In this document: one piece after another, positions 8,063 through 16,932 of the stretch
Numbering within the stretch: position 1 is the stretch's first letter
Layout of the letters: every line of letters begins with the position of its first letter
Origin: JAEWWD01 sp964440115
GTDB lineage: Bacteria; Bacillota; Clostridia; Christensenellales; CAG-138
Length of the DNA stretch: 64,000 bases
NCBI GenBank assembly: GCA_964440115.1
Contig: CAYTPV010000002.1
Coordinates: 372,001 to 436,000 of the forward strand
Direction of reading: 5' to 3'
Program-made: the position numbers and the translations under genes
Notes under the pieces: generated by a model
The model's input: only the letters and a program-made list of their open reading frames with translations
Told to the model about the DNA's origin: nothing
The model's database searches: none

Positions 8063-8929
8063 ATGTCCGAAACCGTCATCAGGCTGGAGCAAGTTTCTTA
8101 TCATTACCCGCGCGCCAAACGCTGGGCGCTGCTGAAGATCGATCTGGAAATACACAAAGGCGAGTTTATCGCCGTCATGGGTGAAAACGGCGCAGGTAAG
8201 ACCACGCTCTGCCAGTGTATCAACGGGACAGTACCCAATTATCATGAAGGTGTGCTCAAGGGCAAAGTGGAGGTCCTCGGCTTTGATACGCAGAATTGCA
8301 AGGTAACCGACCTTGCCGACAAAGTCGGCATGGTGCTGGACGATCCGGAAGCGCAGCTGTTTACTACCTCCGTACGGAACGAAGTCGCATTCGGCGCGGA
8401 AAACCTCTGCGTTCCAAAGGATGAAATACTGCAGCGCATCGACTGGGCGTTGGGCATTGTAGGGCTAAAAGAATATATCGATCAGCCGCCGACTGCACTT
8501 TCTGGCGGGCAGAAACAGCGCCTCGCCATCGCAACCAACCTTGCCATGAAGCCGTCGATTCTCGTATTGGATGAGCCGACCAGTCAGCTTGATCCCGTAG
8601 GCACACGGGACGTATTCGAAGTGATTCGCGAGCTGCGCGAAAAAGAGGATATGACCATCGTGCTCGCTACCCATAAGAGCGAGGAAATCGCGGAGTTTGC
8701 CGATAAGGTGCTCGTGTTCAAAGAAGGGCGCGTGGTGGCGTTTGACGAGCCGCACGTGATTTTTAACAACGCGGAACTCATGCGCTCCTGCAGCATCCGC
8801 CCGCCGCAGGTTTCGGAGTTAGCGGTTTACCTGCGCGAACGCGGGCAGGAGATTGGCACAAAGCCCATTTTGATGCAGGACGCGTATGACGCGGTAACCG
8901 GATGGTATCATGGGAGGGCAAATGTATGA
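8063..8929 (+). CDS. ecfA: ECF transporter ATP-binding protein, first subunit
   Basis: A 288-residue ABC ATPase that powers the ECF importer. All catalytic elements are intact: Walker A GENGAGKT at residues 40-47, a Q-loop, signature LSGGQKQRLA near 144, Walker B ILVLDEPTSQLD near 165 and a switch histidine in LATHKSEE. The C-terminal tail beyond residue 225 (RPPQVSELAVYL) matches the regulatory extension found in EcfA/CbiO proteins. Its stop codon overlaps the start of the second ATPase (ATGA), which indicates translational coupling and a heterodimeric ATPase pair. Confidence 0.88.
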   Translation: MSETVIRLEQVSYHYPRAKRWALLKIDLEIHKGEFIAVMGENGAGKTTLCQCINGTVPNYHEGVLKGKVEVLGFDTQNCKVTDLADKVGMVLDDPEAQLFTTSVRNEVAFGAENLCVPKDEILQRIDWALGIVGLKEYIDQPPTALSGGQKQRLAIATNLAMKPSILVLDEPTSQLDPVGTRDVFEVIRELREKEDMTIVLATHKSEEIAEFADKVLVFKEGRVVAFDEPHVIFNNAELMRSCSIRPPQVSELAVYLRERGQEIGTKPILMQDAYDAVTGWYHGRANV

Positions 8930-9768
8930 CGGACAAAGTCGTTCTAAAAATTAACGACCTCAGCTATACGTATGCGACCGGCTCCACCGCGCTTGAACAC
9001 ATCAATATCGAGATTCGTGAAGGCGAATTTGTCGCCATCATCGGCCAGAACGGCGCCGGCAAATCCACGCTGCTCAAAAACGTGACAGGGCTACTAACGC
9101 CCACAGAGGGTACGATTTACATCAATGGCGTAGATACGCGTACGCTGGGAGTTGCCGCCATTTCGCGGCAGATCGGTTTCGTGCTGCAGAACCCCGACCG
9201 GCAGCTTTTTGCCAACACCGTGTTCGACGAGGTTGCATTCGGCCTGCGAAACGCCAAGATGCCGGAGGATGAAATCAAGCGCCGTGTCATGGAGACACTG
9301 GAATCTGTCGGCCTTGCTGCCATGGCGGAGGAGTTTCCCCCTGCGCTGAGCAAGGGCGACCGCGCAAAGGTTGTTGTCGCCTCGGTGATCGTCATAGGCG
9401 CGGGGATCATCATTCTGGATGAACCCACGAGCGGTCAGGATTACAAGGGGTGCTACCAGATCATGGATATTGCCAGAAGTCTTAACGCAAAAGGGCATAC
9501 CGTGATATTCGTGACCCACCACATGCCGCTGGTGACGGAGTATTCCGAGCGAACCATCGTCATGTCCCGCAAGCATGTGCTCATGGATGGTCCGAGCCAC
9601 GATGTGTTCAAGCATGCGGAAAAGCTCGCAACCACCAATATTCGTCCGCCGCAGATTACGCGCTTTGGCGCTATGCTGGAAACGACGATCCCCATTTCCG
9701 GCACTGTGCTCAGTGTCGCCGAGCTTGGAGACGAATTGATCCGCCTGAAAGCCGCAAAAGAGGCGTAG
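8926..9768 (+). CDS. ecfA: ECF transporter ATP-binding protein, second subunit with atypical signature
   Basis: A 280-residue ABC ATPase, partner of the preceding subunit. Walker A GQNGAGKS is at residues 40-47 and Walker B IIILDEPTSGQD near 165, with a switch histidine in VTHHMPL. The ABC signature is altered: LSKGDRAKV in place of LSGGQxxRv, while the first subunit keeps the canonical form. In a head-to-tail dimer this would make one ATP site differ from the other. The C-terminus again has the RPPQITRFGAML extension. The start at 8926 overlaps the upstream stop, with GGAGGG close upstream. The gene is followed by a terminator. Confidence 0.87.
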   Translation: MTDKVVLKINDLSYTYATGSTALEHINIEIREGEFVAIIGQNGAGKSTLLKNVTGLLTPTEGTIYINGVDTRTLGVAAISRQIGFVLQNPDRQLFANTVFDEVAFGLRNAKMPEDEIKRRVMETLESVGLAAMAEEFPPALSKGDRAKVVVASVIVIGAGIIILDEPTSGQDYKGCYQIMDIARSLNAKGHTVIFVTHHMPLVTEYSERTIVMSRKHVLMDGPSHDVFKHAEKLATTNIRPPQITRFGAMLETTIPISGTVLSVAELGDELIRLKAAKEA

Positions 9769-9804
9769 TTGATCCTCCACTTAATTCTAAAATTAGTATT
9801 TGTG

Positions 9805-9834
9805 GCCGCCTCCTAATGGGAGGCGGTTTGTTAT
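9805..9834 (+). terminator. Terminator of the ecf operon
   Basis: CCGCCTCC / GGGAGGCGG stem with loop TAAT, then TTTGTTAT. Confidence 0.8.
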
Positions 9835-9964
9835 ATTGAGGCTATATTTATGGTGAAATAGTTCAAGGCTTTATACGTCGGCAATGCAAGCATTCACTTC
9901 ACATTTTGTTTACATTACGGGTTCATAATCTTCTTTACAAAAAAAAATATTAGGTGCATACTGT

Positions 9965-9974
9965 AACACGTGTT
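9965..9974 (+). promoter_or_regulatory. Candidate MarR operator palindrome
   Basis: Perfect 10-bp palindrome AACACGTGTT about 43 bases before the MarR start. A TTTACA/TACTGT pair with a long 19-base spacer lies over it. MarR proteins commonly autoregulate through such palindromes; binding here is inference. Confidence 0.35.
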
Positions 9975-10016
9975 GAATTAGTGAAGTACTTAATTAATTT
10001 TGTTTGGAGGGATTCG

Positions 10017-10529
10017 ATGGAGAGCCGGCATGGCAATGTTGTCCGGCAGATGGAAAAGCTGTTTTGGATACGGCGTATTGCGTTGCGCAGGGCCGTGGAG
10101 GGCCTTTCCTTGTATCCGGGGCAACTTCATGTGCTCGAATACATTTCGGGGCATCCGGGCTGTACGCAGGCGGATATCGCGGAAACGCTGCTGGTTACGC
10201 CGTCTTCCATTGCGCAGTCCACAAAACGCATGCAGCGGGATGGCCTTCTTGAAAAACGGCGGCAGAAAGATAACCGCCGCTGGGGCCTGGAGCTGACGAA
10301 CAAAGGCGAAGAAGTAACCTTGCGCTGCAGGGAAGCTTTTAACGCTGCGGACGAGGACCTGTTTAGTGAACTTTCAGACGAAGAACTGGCCTCGTTAGGG
10401 AAATATATCGAACGGCTCATGTACCGGGCAGCGGAGCGGACCGCGCTGGACCCCGAAAGAATGGATTTATACGCCTTCATGAAAATGAAGAAAGAATGGC
10501 ACAGTCACAGGGAGGAACAACAGGGATGA
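10017..10529 (+). CDS. MarR family transcriptional regulator
   Basis: A 170-residue winged-helix repressor/activator. The DNA-binding region is visible between about residues 45 and 95: a helix ending in ADIAETLLVTPSSIAQSTKRM (recognition helix) and the wing RRQKDNRRWGLELTNKG. The start at 10017 has GGAGG seven bases upstream; earlier in-frame starts are unsupported. It is the first gene of an operon with two ABC exporter subunits, whose first start codon overlaps its stop (ATGA). By position it most likely senses a substrate of that exporter and controls its own operon, possibly through the palindrome at 9965-9974. Confidence 0.85.
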   Translation: MESRHGNVVRQMEKLFWIRRIALRRAVEGLSLYPGQLHVLEYISGHPGCTQADIAETLLVTPSSIAQSTKRMQRDGLLEKRRQKDNRRWGLELTNKGEEVTLRCREAFNAADEDLFSELSDEELASLGKYIERLMYRAAERTALDPERMDLYAFMKMKKEWHSHREEQQG

Positions 10530-12268
10530 TAAAAAAACTCGCGCGATACATCGGCGAATATAAAAAGCAGACGATATTGACGCCGCTGACCATGATCGGC
10601 GAGGTGGCGCTGGAAGTGACAATCCCCCTTCTCATGGCGCGCATTGTCAATATCGGCGTTGCCAATGGCGATGTCAATTATATTGTAAAAATAGGTCTGC
10701 TGATGATCGGTATGGCCATGGTTTCGCTGACATTCGGCGCGCTATCCGCGCGCTTTGCAGCAACCGCGGCCGCAGGCTTTGCAAAGAATATCCGTGCCGC
10801 ACTGTTTGAGCGGGTCATGAACTTTTCTTTTTCCAATGTGGATAAGTTCAGCACTGCAAGCCTTGTCACGAGGCTGACGACGGACGTCAACAACATGCAG
10901 ACGTTGTTTATGATGACCATCCGTATGGCGGTGCGCGCGCCAACTATGCTGATACTTGCTATACTCATGGCGGTATCCGTAAACGCGCAGCTTGCAGTCA
11001 TATTCATTCTGGCCGCGCCGATTCTTGCTGCAGCGATGGCGGTGATCATGTTCAATGCGCACCCGCGCTTTGTAAAGATGCTCAAGGAATATGACAAAAT
11101 GAATGCCAATGTGCAGGAAAACCTAATCGGCATGCGCGTGGTAAAAGCATTTGTCCGAGAAGAGCATGAGGATGAAAAATTCCGTGAAGCGGCAGGGCGC
11201 GTAAGGGATATGCAGCTAGCCGCAGAAAAGATCGTGATATGGAATATGCCGGCGATGCAGTTTGTCATGTATGGCTGCATGCTAGCCATCGCTTGGTTTG
11301 GCGGCGTCAAGGTGATCGGCGGCACCATGCTCACCGGCGACCTCATGAGTTTTCTGACTTTTACCATGCAGATACTCATGTCGCTGATGATGCTGGGCAT
11401 GGTGTTCATCATGTTTGTCATCAACCGTGCGTCGTTCAGCCGCATCATGGAAGTGCTCGATGAGACATCGGCCATCGTAAACCCTGCCGACGGCGGTGTG
11501 ATGGAGGTTTTAGACGGCGGCATACAATTCAATAACGTCAGCTTCCGTTACAGCAGCACGAGCGAAGAATCCACATTAAAAGATATCAGCGTTTCCATTC
11601 GCCCCGGGGAGACCGTGGGCATAATGGGCGCGACAGGCTCCGCAAAGACGACCTTAGTACAGCTCATACCGCGTCTGTACGATGTGCAGGAAGGCAGTAT
11701 ATCCGTCGGCGGACGTGATGTACGGTCGTACAATCTCAAAGCGCTTCGTGACTCTGTCGCCATGGTACTGCAGAAAAATGTTCTGTTCTCCGGCACCATC
11801 AGGGATAACCTGCGCTGGGGCAATGAGCAGGCGACGGACGAGGAGATAGCGGAAGCTTGCAGAATAGCGCAGGCGCACGATTTTATCATGAGTTTCCCCA
11901 AGGGGTATGACACGGATCTGGGTCAGGGAGGCGTGAATGTTTCGGGCGGTCAGAAACAGAGGCTGTGTATTGCGCGCGCGCTGTTAAAGAAACCGAAAAT
12001 CATGATACTGGACGACAGCACGAGCGCAGTTGATACCGCCACGGATCAGCTTATACGCAGCGGTTTCAAAAAACGGCTGTCCGGTATGACGACAATCATT
12101 ATCGCCCAGCGCGTAGCGTCCGTGATGGATGCGGATAAGATCATCGTTCTTGACGAGGGCAAGGTATCCGCAATAGGCTCGCACAAGGAGCTCATGCATT
12201 CGAGCGAGATATACCGCGACGTTTATGTTTCCCAGCAGAAGGGGGTGGAAGAATATGCCGCCAATTAG
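10526..12268 (+). CDS. ABC exporter subunit 1 (degenerate-site half)
   Basis: A 580-residue half-transporter: six membrane helices (about 1-310) and a nucleotide-binding domain. The Walker A is GATGSAKTTL near residue 368, with alanine in place of the usual last glycine. The signature VSGGQKQRL is near 471. The Walker B ends MILDDSTSAVD, with aspartate where the catalytic glutamate is normal. This is the pattern of the non-catalytic half of heterodimeric exporters such as BmrC/BmrD or TM287/TM288. Start 10526 overlaps the MarR stop, and the gene end overlaps the next gene by 14 bases. Likely exports drugs or amphipathic compounds; the substrate is unknown. Confidence 0.85.
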   Translation: MIKKLARYIGEYKKQTILTPLTMIGEVALEVTIPLLMARIVNIGVANGDVNYIVKIGLLMIGMAMVSLTFGALSARFAATAAAGFAKNIRAALFERVMNFSFSNVDKFSTASLVTRLTTDVNNMQTLFMMTIRMAVRAPTMLILAILMAVSVNAQLAVIFILAAPILAAAMAVIMFNAHPRFVKMLKEYDKMNANVQENLIGMRVVKAFVREEHEDEKFREAAGRVRDMQLAAEKIVIWNMPAMQFVMYGCMLAIAWFGGVKVIGGTMLTGDLMSFLTFTMQILMSLMMLGMVFIMFVINRASFSRIMEVLDETSAIVNPADGGVMEVLDGGIQFNNVSFRYSSTSEESTLKDISVSIRPGETVGIMGATGSAKTTLVQLIPRLYDVQEGSISVGGRDVRSYNLKALRDSVAMVLQKNVLFSGTIRDNLRWGNEQATDEEIAEACRIAQAHDFIMSFPKGYDTDLGQGGVNVSGGQKQRLCIARALLKKPKIMILDDSTSAVDTATDQLIRSGFKKRLSGMTTIIIAQRVASVMDADKIIVLDEGKVSAIGSHKELMHSSEIYRDVYVSQQKGVEEYAAN

Positions 12269-14150
12269 AGGGGGGATGCCCCAGAGAGGGCACGGAAAAC
12301 CGCAGGATACGAAAGGTACGCTTCGGCGCGTGCTGCATTATATGAATGCGTACAAGCTTGTAATGGCGCTGGCGTTTATTTGCCTGTTAATCAGTACGGG
12401 CGCCACCATTGCGGGAACGTACTTCATCAAACCTCTGATCAACGATTACATACTGCCGCTCGTTGGCAGTGTGAAACCGGATTTTACGGGCTTGATAGGA
12501 ATGATCGGCCGCATGGCGGTCGTATACGCGGTGGGTGTCGTCGCCAGTTACTCGCTTAACAGACTGATGGTAACCGTTTCCGTCAACACGCTTAATAAGC
12601 TGCGAAACGATATGTTCGAGCATATGCAGACACTGCCCATCCGCTATTTTGATGCGCATACGCACGGCGAGCTCATGAGCCGCTACACGAACGATATCGA
12701 CGCCATGCGCCAGATGCTAAGCCAAAGCGTTGTGCAGCTCATGACAGCCGTCGTCACAGTACTGAGCACTATAATCGTCATGATCCTTCTAAGCCCCGTG
12801 CTGACGGCGCTTGCGATTGCTGTGCTTTCCGTTATGTTGTTTGTTGTGAAGAAGCTGGGCGGAAAGAGCGGTATGTATTTCCGCAGCCTGCAAAAGAGCG
12901 TTGGGCAGGCAAACGGGTATATCGAGGAAATGATCGAAGGTCAAAAGGTCGTCAAAGTATTCTCTTACGAAGAAAAATCAAGGGAACACTTTGAGGAACT
13001 GAACAATCAGCTGTTTAAATCCTCTGAAGGGGCCAATACGTTTGCGAATGTGCTCATGCCCATACTTGGCAACATCTCATACCTGCATTATGCGCTGACG
13101 GCTATGGTTGGCGGCCTGATGACAGCTGCGGGCACTATGGATCTTGGTACGCTTGCGTCTTTCCTGCAGTACGCCCGTTCCCTTGCGCAGCCTGTTTCAC
13201 AGGTATCACAGCAGTTTAACTTTGTTCTGCAGGCGTTGGCCGGTGCGGAACGGATATTTGATCTGCTCGATCAGAAGCCCGAAGAAGACGAAGGTACTGT
13301 CGGCCTCGTTTGTGTGGAATGCGGCTGCGACGGCTCTGTGAAACCAAGTAAAACCCGCACCAACCAGTGGGCTTGGCAGCGCACCGCACCGGACGGTTCG
13401 GTCAGCTACACCAAAATGAGCGGCGACGTCCGGTTTGAGGATGTGACATTCGGCTACGAGCCGGAAAAGACAGTGCTTGCGGATCTGAGCCTGTACGCAA
13501 AACCCGGGCAGAAGATCGCGTTTGTAGGGTCCACCGGCGCGGGCAAGACGACTATCACCAACCTGATCAATCGTTTTTACGATGTCAACAAGGGTGTCAT
13601 ACGATACGACGGCATTGACGTGAAGGATATCAAAAAGGCTGATCTGCGCAATTCTCTGGCCATGGTGCTGCAGGATACGCATCTGTTTACAGGCACTGTA
13701 ATGGAAAACATCCGCTACGGACGGCTGGAGGCAACGGATCAGGAAGTCATCCGCGCCGCTAAGCTTGCGAACGCGCATTCGTTTATCCGCCATCTGCCCC
13801 AAGGGTATCAGACCATGCTGACAGCCGACGGCGCAAACCTGAGCCAGGGACAGCGACAGCTTTTGGCGATTGCCCGCGCGGCGCTTGCGGACCCGGCGGT
13901 GCTCATACTCGACGAAGCCACAAGCTCCATCGATACCCGTACGGAAGCGCTCATTGAGCAAGGGATGGATGAGCTGATGAAGGGACGTACGGTGTTTGTC
14001 ATCGCGCACAGGCTCTCAACGGTTCGCAACGCCGATGCCATCATGGTGCTGGAGAACGGTAAAATTATCGAACGCGGCGACCATGACGACCTGCTGCGCC
14101 AGCGCGGCAAATATTATCAGCTTTATACGGGCGCATTTGAATTGTCGTGA
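12255..14150 (+). CDS. ABC exporter subunit 2 (catalytic half)
   Basis: A 631-residue half-transporter paired with the preceding gene. It has a Gly/Pro-rich N-terminal tail, six membrane helices and a nucleotide-binding domain with fully canonical elements: Walker A GSTGAGKTTI near residue 425, signature LSQGQRQLL near 529 and Walker B LILDEATSSID near 550. Between the membrane domain and the nucleotide-binding domain there is a family-specific insertion (about residues 352-389) with CVECGC and WAWQRTAPDGSVSYT, as seen in many clostridial exporters of this type. The start has AAGGGGGTG upstream. It ends at a strong terminator. Confidence 0.85.
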   Translation: MPPIRGGMPQRGHGKPQDTKGTLRRVLHYMNAYKLVMALAFICLLISTGATIAGTYFIKPLINDYILPLVGSVKPDFTGLIGMIGRMAVVYAVGVVASYSLNRLMVTVSVNTLNKLRNDMFEHMQTLPIRYFDAHTHGELMSRYTNDIDAMRQMLSQSVVQLMTAVVTVLSTIIVMILLSPVLTALAIAVLSVMLFVVKKLGGKSGMYFRSLQKSVGQANGYIEEMIEGQKVVKVFSYEEKSREHFEELNNQLFKSSEGANTFANVLMPILGNISYLHYALTAMVGGLMTAAGTMDLGTLASFLQYARSLAQPVSQVSQQFNFVLQALAGAERIFDLLDQKPEEDEGTVGLVCVECGCDGSVKPSKTRTNQWAWQRTAPDGSVSYTKMSGDVRFEDVTFGYEPEKTVLADLSLYAKPGQKIAFVGSTGAGKTTITNLINRFYDVNKGVIRYDGIDVKDIKKADLRNSLAMVLQDTHLFTGTVMENIRYGRLEATDQEVIRAAKLANAHSFIRHLPQGYQTMLTADGANLSQGQRQLLAIARAALADPAVLILDEATSSIDTRTEALIEQGMDELMKGRTVFVIAHRLSTVRNADAIMVLENGKIIERGDHDDLLRQRGKYYQLYTGAFELS

Positions 14151-14191
14151 TGCGCAAGAACTGTACAGCTATTAACATTTGATAAATAAGA

Positions 14192-14226
14192 GAGGGGTGT
14201 CTCAACGACACCCCCTTCTTTATTTA
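14192..14226 (+). terminator. Terminator between convergent genes
   Basis: GGGGTGTC / GACACCCC stem followed by CTTCTTTATTT. The minus strand also has an A/T-rich tail, so it may serve both directions. Confidence 0.8.
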
Positions 14227-15312
14227 TTGAATAAGACATTGTTTGACGAAATCTTCCTGTTCAAAAAGTGCGCAGCCGCCTACATGCTCGGTGCCCACCG
14301 CGCCTGCCTCCCGCAGTTTCGCAAACAGCGGTGATTGCAGCGCCTCGCGCAGGGAATGCGTCAGCAGGCTTCTGTCGGAATAGGGGGAGAAAGGGCATGG
14401 CTCTGCGCCGCCGTAGGGATTGATATGGAAAAAGCTTCTGCCCGCAGCAACACAGCCGCCCAGATTCTTTTCATCTCCGGGAAAAGAAATGAAGAACAGG
14501 GAGCTGTACTGCTTTCTGAGTGAATTGAGAGAACAGTCAAGCTGCTCGCGCTCGGTATCCGTAGGCGCGAGATGGTACGACTGCCTATCCGCAGGTACAT
14601 ATTCCACATAAAACAGCACCTTGCAGCCGTTCTCAGACAATTGATCGAGGAATGCATCGGACGTGACCTCGGAGAGGTTTTCGGTAGTCACCGTTATGGA
14701 AGCGCCGAAGAGTATGCCGCGTTTATGGAGCAAGGCCATCGTATTCTGCAGCTTGTCGTAAGTACCCTGCCCTCGACGGTCGTCGGTCCGTTCACGTCCG
14801 CCCTCAATGCTCAGTATGGGCACAAGGTTGCGATGGTCATCTAAAAACGCCGTGTATTGCGCATCGATGAGCGTTCCGTTGGTAAACACGGGGAACAGAA
14901 TGCCGCTGACTTTTGCCGCCTGTTCCAGAACGTCTTTGCGCAGCATAGGTTCTCCGCCCGCGAGCAATATGAAGGAAACACCCAGAGCTGCTGCCTCGGC
15001 AAATATATCCCCCCATTTTTCCGTGTTCATGAGTTGTGCGCGCGGGCGTTCCGCGCATGAACCGTTCGCCCGGGAATAACATCCGGCGCAAAACAGGTTG
15101 CAAGCGTGCGTGATGCTTGCGATCAGATAGGCAGGAATGTGCTCGCCTTCTGCCTCATAGCGCATGCGAATACGCTCATTGTTGCGCGCTTGCCTTAGAA
15201 ACTTCATTAAAAATATCGCCTCGCGCGGATTGCGCAGTGAGGATTTCCATATGTGGCTGATTAACTCCCGAATAGCCCCGTTCATATACAGCGTCAGTTC
15301 CTGATCTGTCAT
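14224..15312 (-). CDS. Radical SAM protein
   Basis: A 362-residue radical SAM enzyme that binds a 4Fe-4S cluster through C71, C75 and C78 (HACNLFCAGCYS), with a GGEP motif (LLAGGEPMLRKD) near residue 117. The C-terminal part contains further cysteines (NLGGCVAAG, GGAEPCPFSPYSD, HVGGCALF) arranged like a truncated SPASM region, which may bind a second cluster. The overall form resembles enzymes that act on peptides or small tetrapyrrole/cofactor precursors, but no precursor peptide was found next to it. It lies 74 bases downstream of the DUF5131 gene on the same strand. Reaction unknown. Confidence 0.75.
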   Translation of the reverse strand: MTDQELTLYMNGAIRELISHIWKSSLRNPREAIFLMKFLRQARNNERIRMRYEAEGEHIPAYLIASITHACNLFCAGCYSRANGSCAERPRAQLMNTEKWGDIFAEAAALGVSFILLAGGEPMLRKDVLEQAAKVSGILFPVFTNGTLIDAQYTAFLDDHRNLVPILSIEGGRERTDDRRGQGTYDKLQNTMALLHKRGILFGASITVTTENLSEVTSDAFLDQLSENGCKVLFYVEYVPADRQSYHLAPTDTEREQLDCSLNSLRKQYSSLFFISFPGDEKNLGGCVAAGRSFFHINPYGGAEPCPFSPYSDRSLLTHSLREALQSPLFAKLREAGAVGTEHVGGCALFEQEDFVKQCLIQ

Positions 15313-15386
15313 GCTGTTCCCCCAACCATTCCCTCTTGATATTTACCGTATGATCTATGCCAATCCTGCCGCCGTAATGCCATGCG

Positions 15387-16112
15387 TCACATGCGGCCCG
15401 GGCGATAGTCGATATTCGCCTTTTTTGCCTGCCGATGCTGCTGATTGCGCGGCACCAGATAGCAGGTGCCGTCCTTGGCAAATCGGTAACCGGTTTGCTT
15501 GAAGTGGAATCCAACACCCGATTCCAAGCACTGCCGCCTTATATCGAGTATCCAGTCATATTGGCAGGGGCGCGCCGCCGGGCCGGATTCCTCGCCCGCC
15601 ACGATTTCTGTAATCCAAGTCCCAAGTTGCCCGTGAAAGTCAATGCGCGAAAGCAGCGGCTCGCACGCGATGCTTTTGTATCGTGCGGGGACTGCCCTCA
15701 GTATGGGCAGCCGTTCGTCGGCAGCCGCCTGATTTTCCATGGTGCAGCAGATATGCACGTTTTCATATCCCGTGCCCCAATCCGGCGGCAGGCAGTCGAT
15801 AAACCGGACAATGCGCTTGGTAATGAAGAAAAAGCGAAGGTCGGCGCGTTCGCGCATAAATCGCCAGGCATCAGGCCGCCAGGCATCCGCATCCTCCAGC
15901 AGAAAATCCGAGGTGAAGCATGTCCACACCCATTCGCCGGACGGAATTTTGTAGCCGCCCCCGCGCGCGCGGCGTACGGGAAGGTCAAAATCGCCGGTTT
16001 TGCGTATGACCGATCCGTCGCGGTCATGCCGCTCGTCTATGCGGTATACATAGCAGTTCAGGCACCCGGCGGAATATTTTTTACAGCCATGCCAGGGATT
16101 CCAGTTCGCCAT
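15387..16112 (-). CDS. DUF5131 (phage Gp37/Gp68-like) protein
   Basis: A 241-residue protein of the DUF5131 family. The N-terminal NWNPWHGCKKYSAGCLNCY signature has cysteines at 10, 17 and 20, a likely metal or Fe-S site. Later conserved pieces are FTSDFLLED, FITKR and SIACEPLLS, then a GEESG motif near residue 178. Family members occur in phages and chromosomes and look like radical-SAM-related proteins, but no activity is established. The start at 16112 follows AAAGGGGG; upstream in-frame starts lie beyond it. An extended -10 promoter (TGCTATACT, minus strand, 16140-16148) is upstream. Confidence 0.75.
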   Translation of the reverse strand: MANWNPWHGCKKYSAGCLNCYVYRIDERHDRDGSVIRKTGDFDLPVRRARGGGYKIPSGEWVWTCFTSDFLLEDADAWRPDAWRFMRERADLRFFFITKRIVRFIDCLPPDWGTGYENVHICCTMENQAAADERLPILRAVPARYKSIACEPLLSRIDFHGQLGTWITEIVAGEESGPAARPCQYDWILDIRRQCLESGVGFHFKQTGYRFAKDGTCYLVPRNQQHRQAKKANIDYRPGRM

Positions 16113-16290
16113 AGGCGCGCCCCCTTTGCTTTCCTTGTGAGTATAGCATAAATGCGGATTGTATACCCCATTGCCTGTGCAAAATATCATGCATGCTGCC
16201 GTTTTGGTTTTTGTTCCTCATGTTGCATGTCGTATGTATCGATAAAAATAGGAAACACCTGATGTGGCAACATTGGAAAGGACGTGTACT

Positions 16291-16686
16291 ATGCCTTGGG
16301 CGCCCAACCTTGCGGTAGGAGTAGAACTGATTGATAACGAGCACAAGGAGCTGATCGCCAGGATTGACGCTTTGTATGAAGCGGGCAGAAACCACAGATC
16401 GGCTGAATATGTGGGCGAACTGCTGAAGTTCCTGCAGGAATATACGCAAAAGCACTTTATGGACGAAGAAAACTACATGCTGTCCATCCGCTATCCCGGT
16501 TATCAGGCACAGAAAGAGCAGCATGCCGCTTTCATTGCGCATCTCGATGAGTTAAAGCAGAAATATGAGAATGCGGGCGGAAGCTTGCTGGTGGTCATAG
16601 ACGCTAACCAATTCATGCTCAACTGGCTGACCAAACACATTTCGGTGCTGGATAAGCAAATTGGTGATTACGCGAAAAAAAAGTAA
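16291..16686 (+). CDS. Bacteriohemerythrin
   Basis: A 131-residue four-helix di-iron oxygen-binding protein, probably for oxygen sensing, storage or detoxification in an anaerobe. Ligand positions are visible: H18 (DNEHKE), H55 and E59 (KHFMDEENYM), H78 (KEQHAAF), H116 and D121 (LTKHISVLDKQ). The position that usually supplies the first histidine of the HxxxH pair is glutamine (YPGYQAQKEQH), so one iron ligand appears to be missing or replaced. The start at 16291 has GAAAGGA upstream. It is monocistronic, followed by a terminator. Confidence 0.85.
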   Translation: MPWAPNLAVGVELIDNEHKELIARIDALYEAGRNHRSAEYVGELLKFLQEYTQKHFMDEENYMLSIRYPGYQAQKEQHAAFIAHLDELKQKYENAGGSLLVVIDANQFMLNWLTKHISVLDKQIGDYAKKK

Positions 16687-16749
16687 TGCAAAAGCGAGCT
16701 GCTTTGACTTCAATTTTCAACTCACATTCACTAAACTATCGGATACCTT

Positions 16750-16782
16750 GTCCCGCCCGGCATGGGCGGGATTATTATTTAT
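16750..16782 (+). terminator. Terminator after hemerythrin
   Basis: CCCGCCC / GGGCGGG stem with loop GGCAT, then ATTATTATTTAT. Confidence 0.75.
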
Positions 16783-16846
16783 GGCGGCTTGCAGAAAGAA
16801 CCGATTTCGTGTGATGATGTGGTCGCAAGCTTTATTTGTATGCTTG

Positions 16847-16875
16847 TGAACCTTCGCTACTCGTAAGTCGTCTAA
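16847..16875 (+). promoter_or_regulatory. Candidate ECF-sigma (autoregulatory) promoter
   Basis: TGAACC, 16-base spacer, CGTCTAA. This resembles extracytoplasmic-function sigma promoters (GAAC at -35, CGTC at -10) and lies about 60 bases before the sigma gene, suggesting autoregulation. Confidence 0.5.
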
Positions 16876-16932
16876 CGCATGACAGGATCCTGTAGACGGA
16901 CAGAAATTCTCCAATTAGAAAGGAGATCAGCG

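Noticed and set aside
10526..12268. Pseudogene call for the first exporter subunit because of Walker changes
   Set aside because: Alanine in Walker A and aspartate in Walker B are normal for the degenerate half of heterodimeric exporters. The frame is intact and the partner is canonical.
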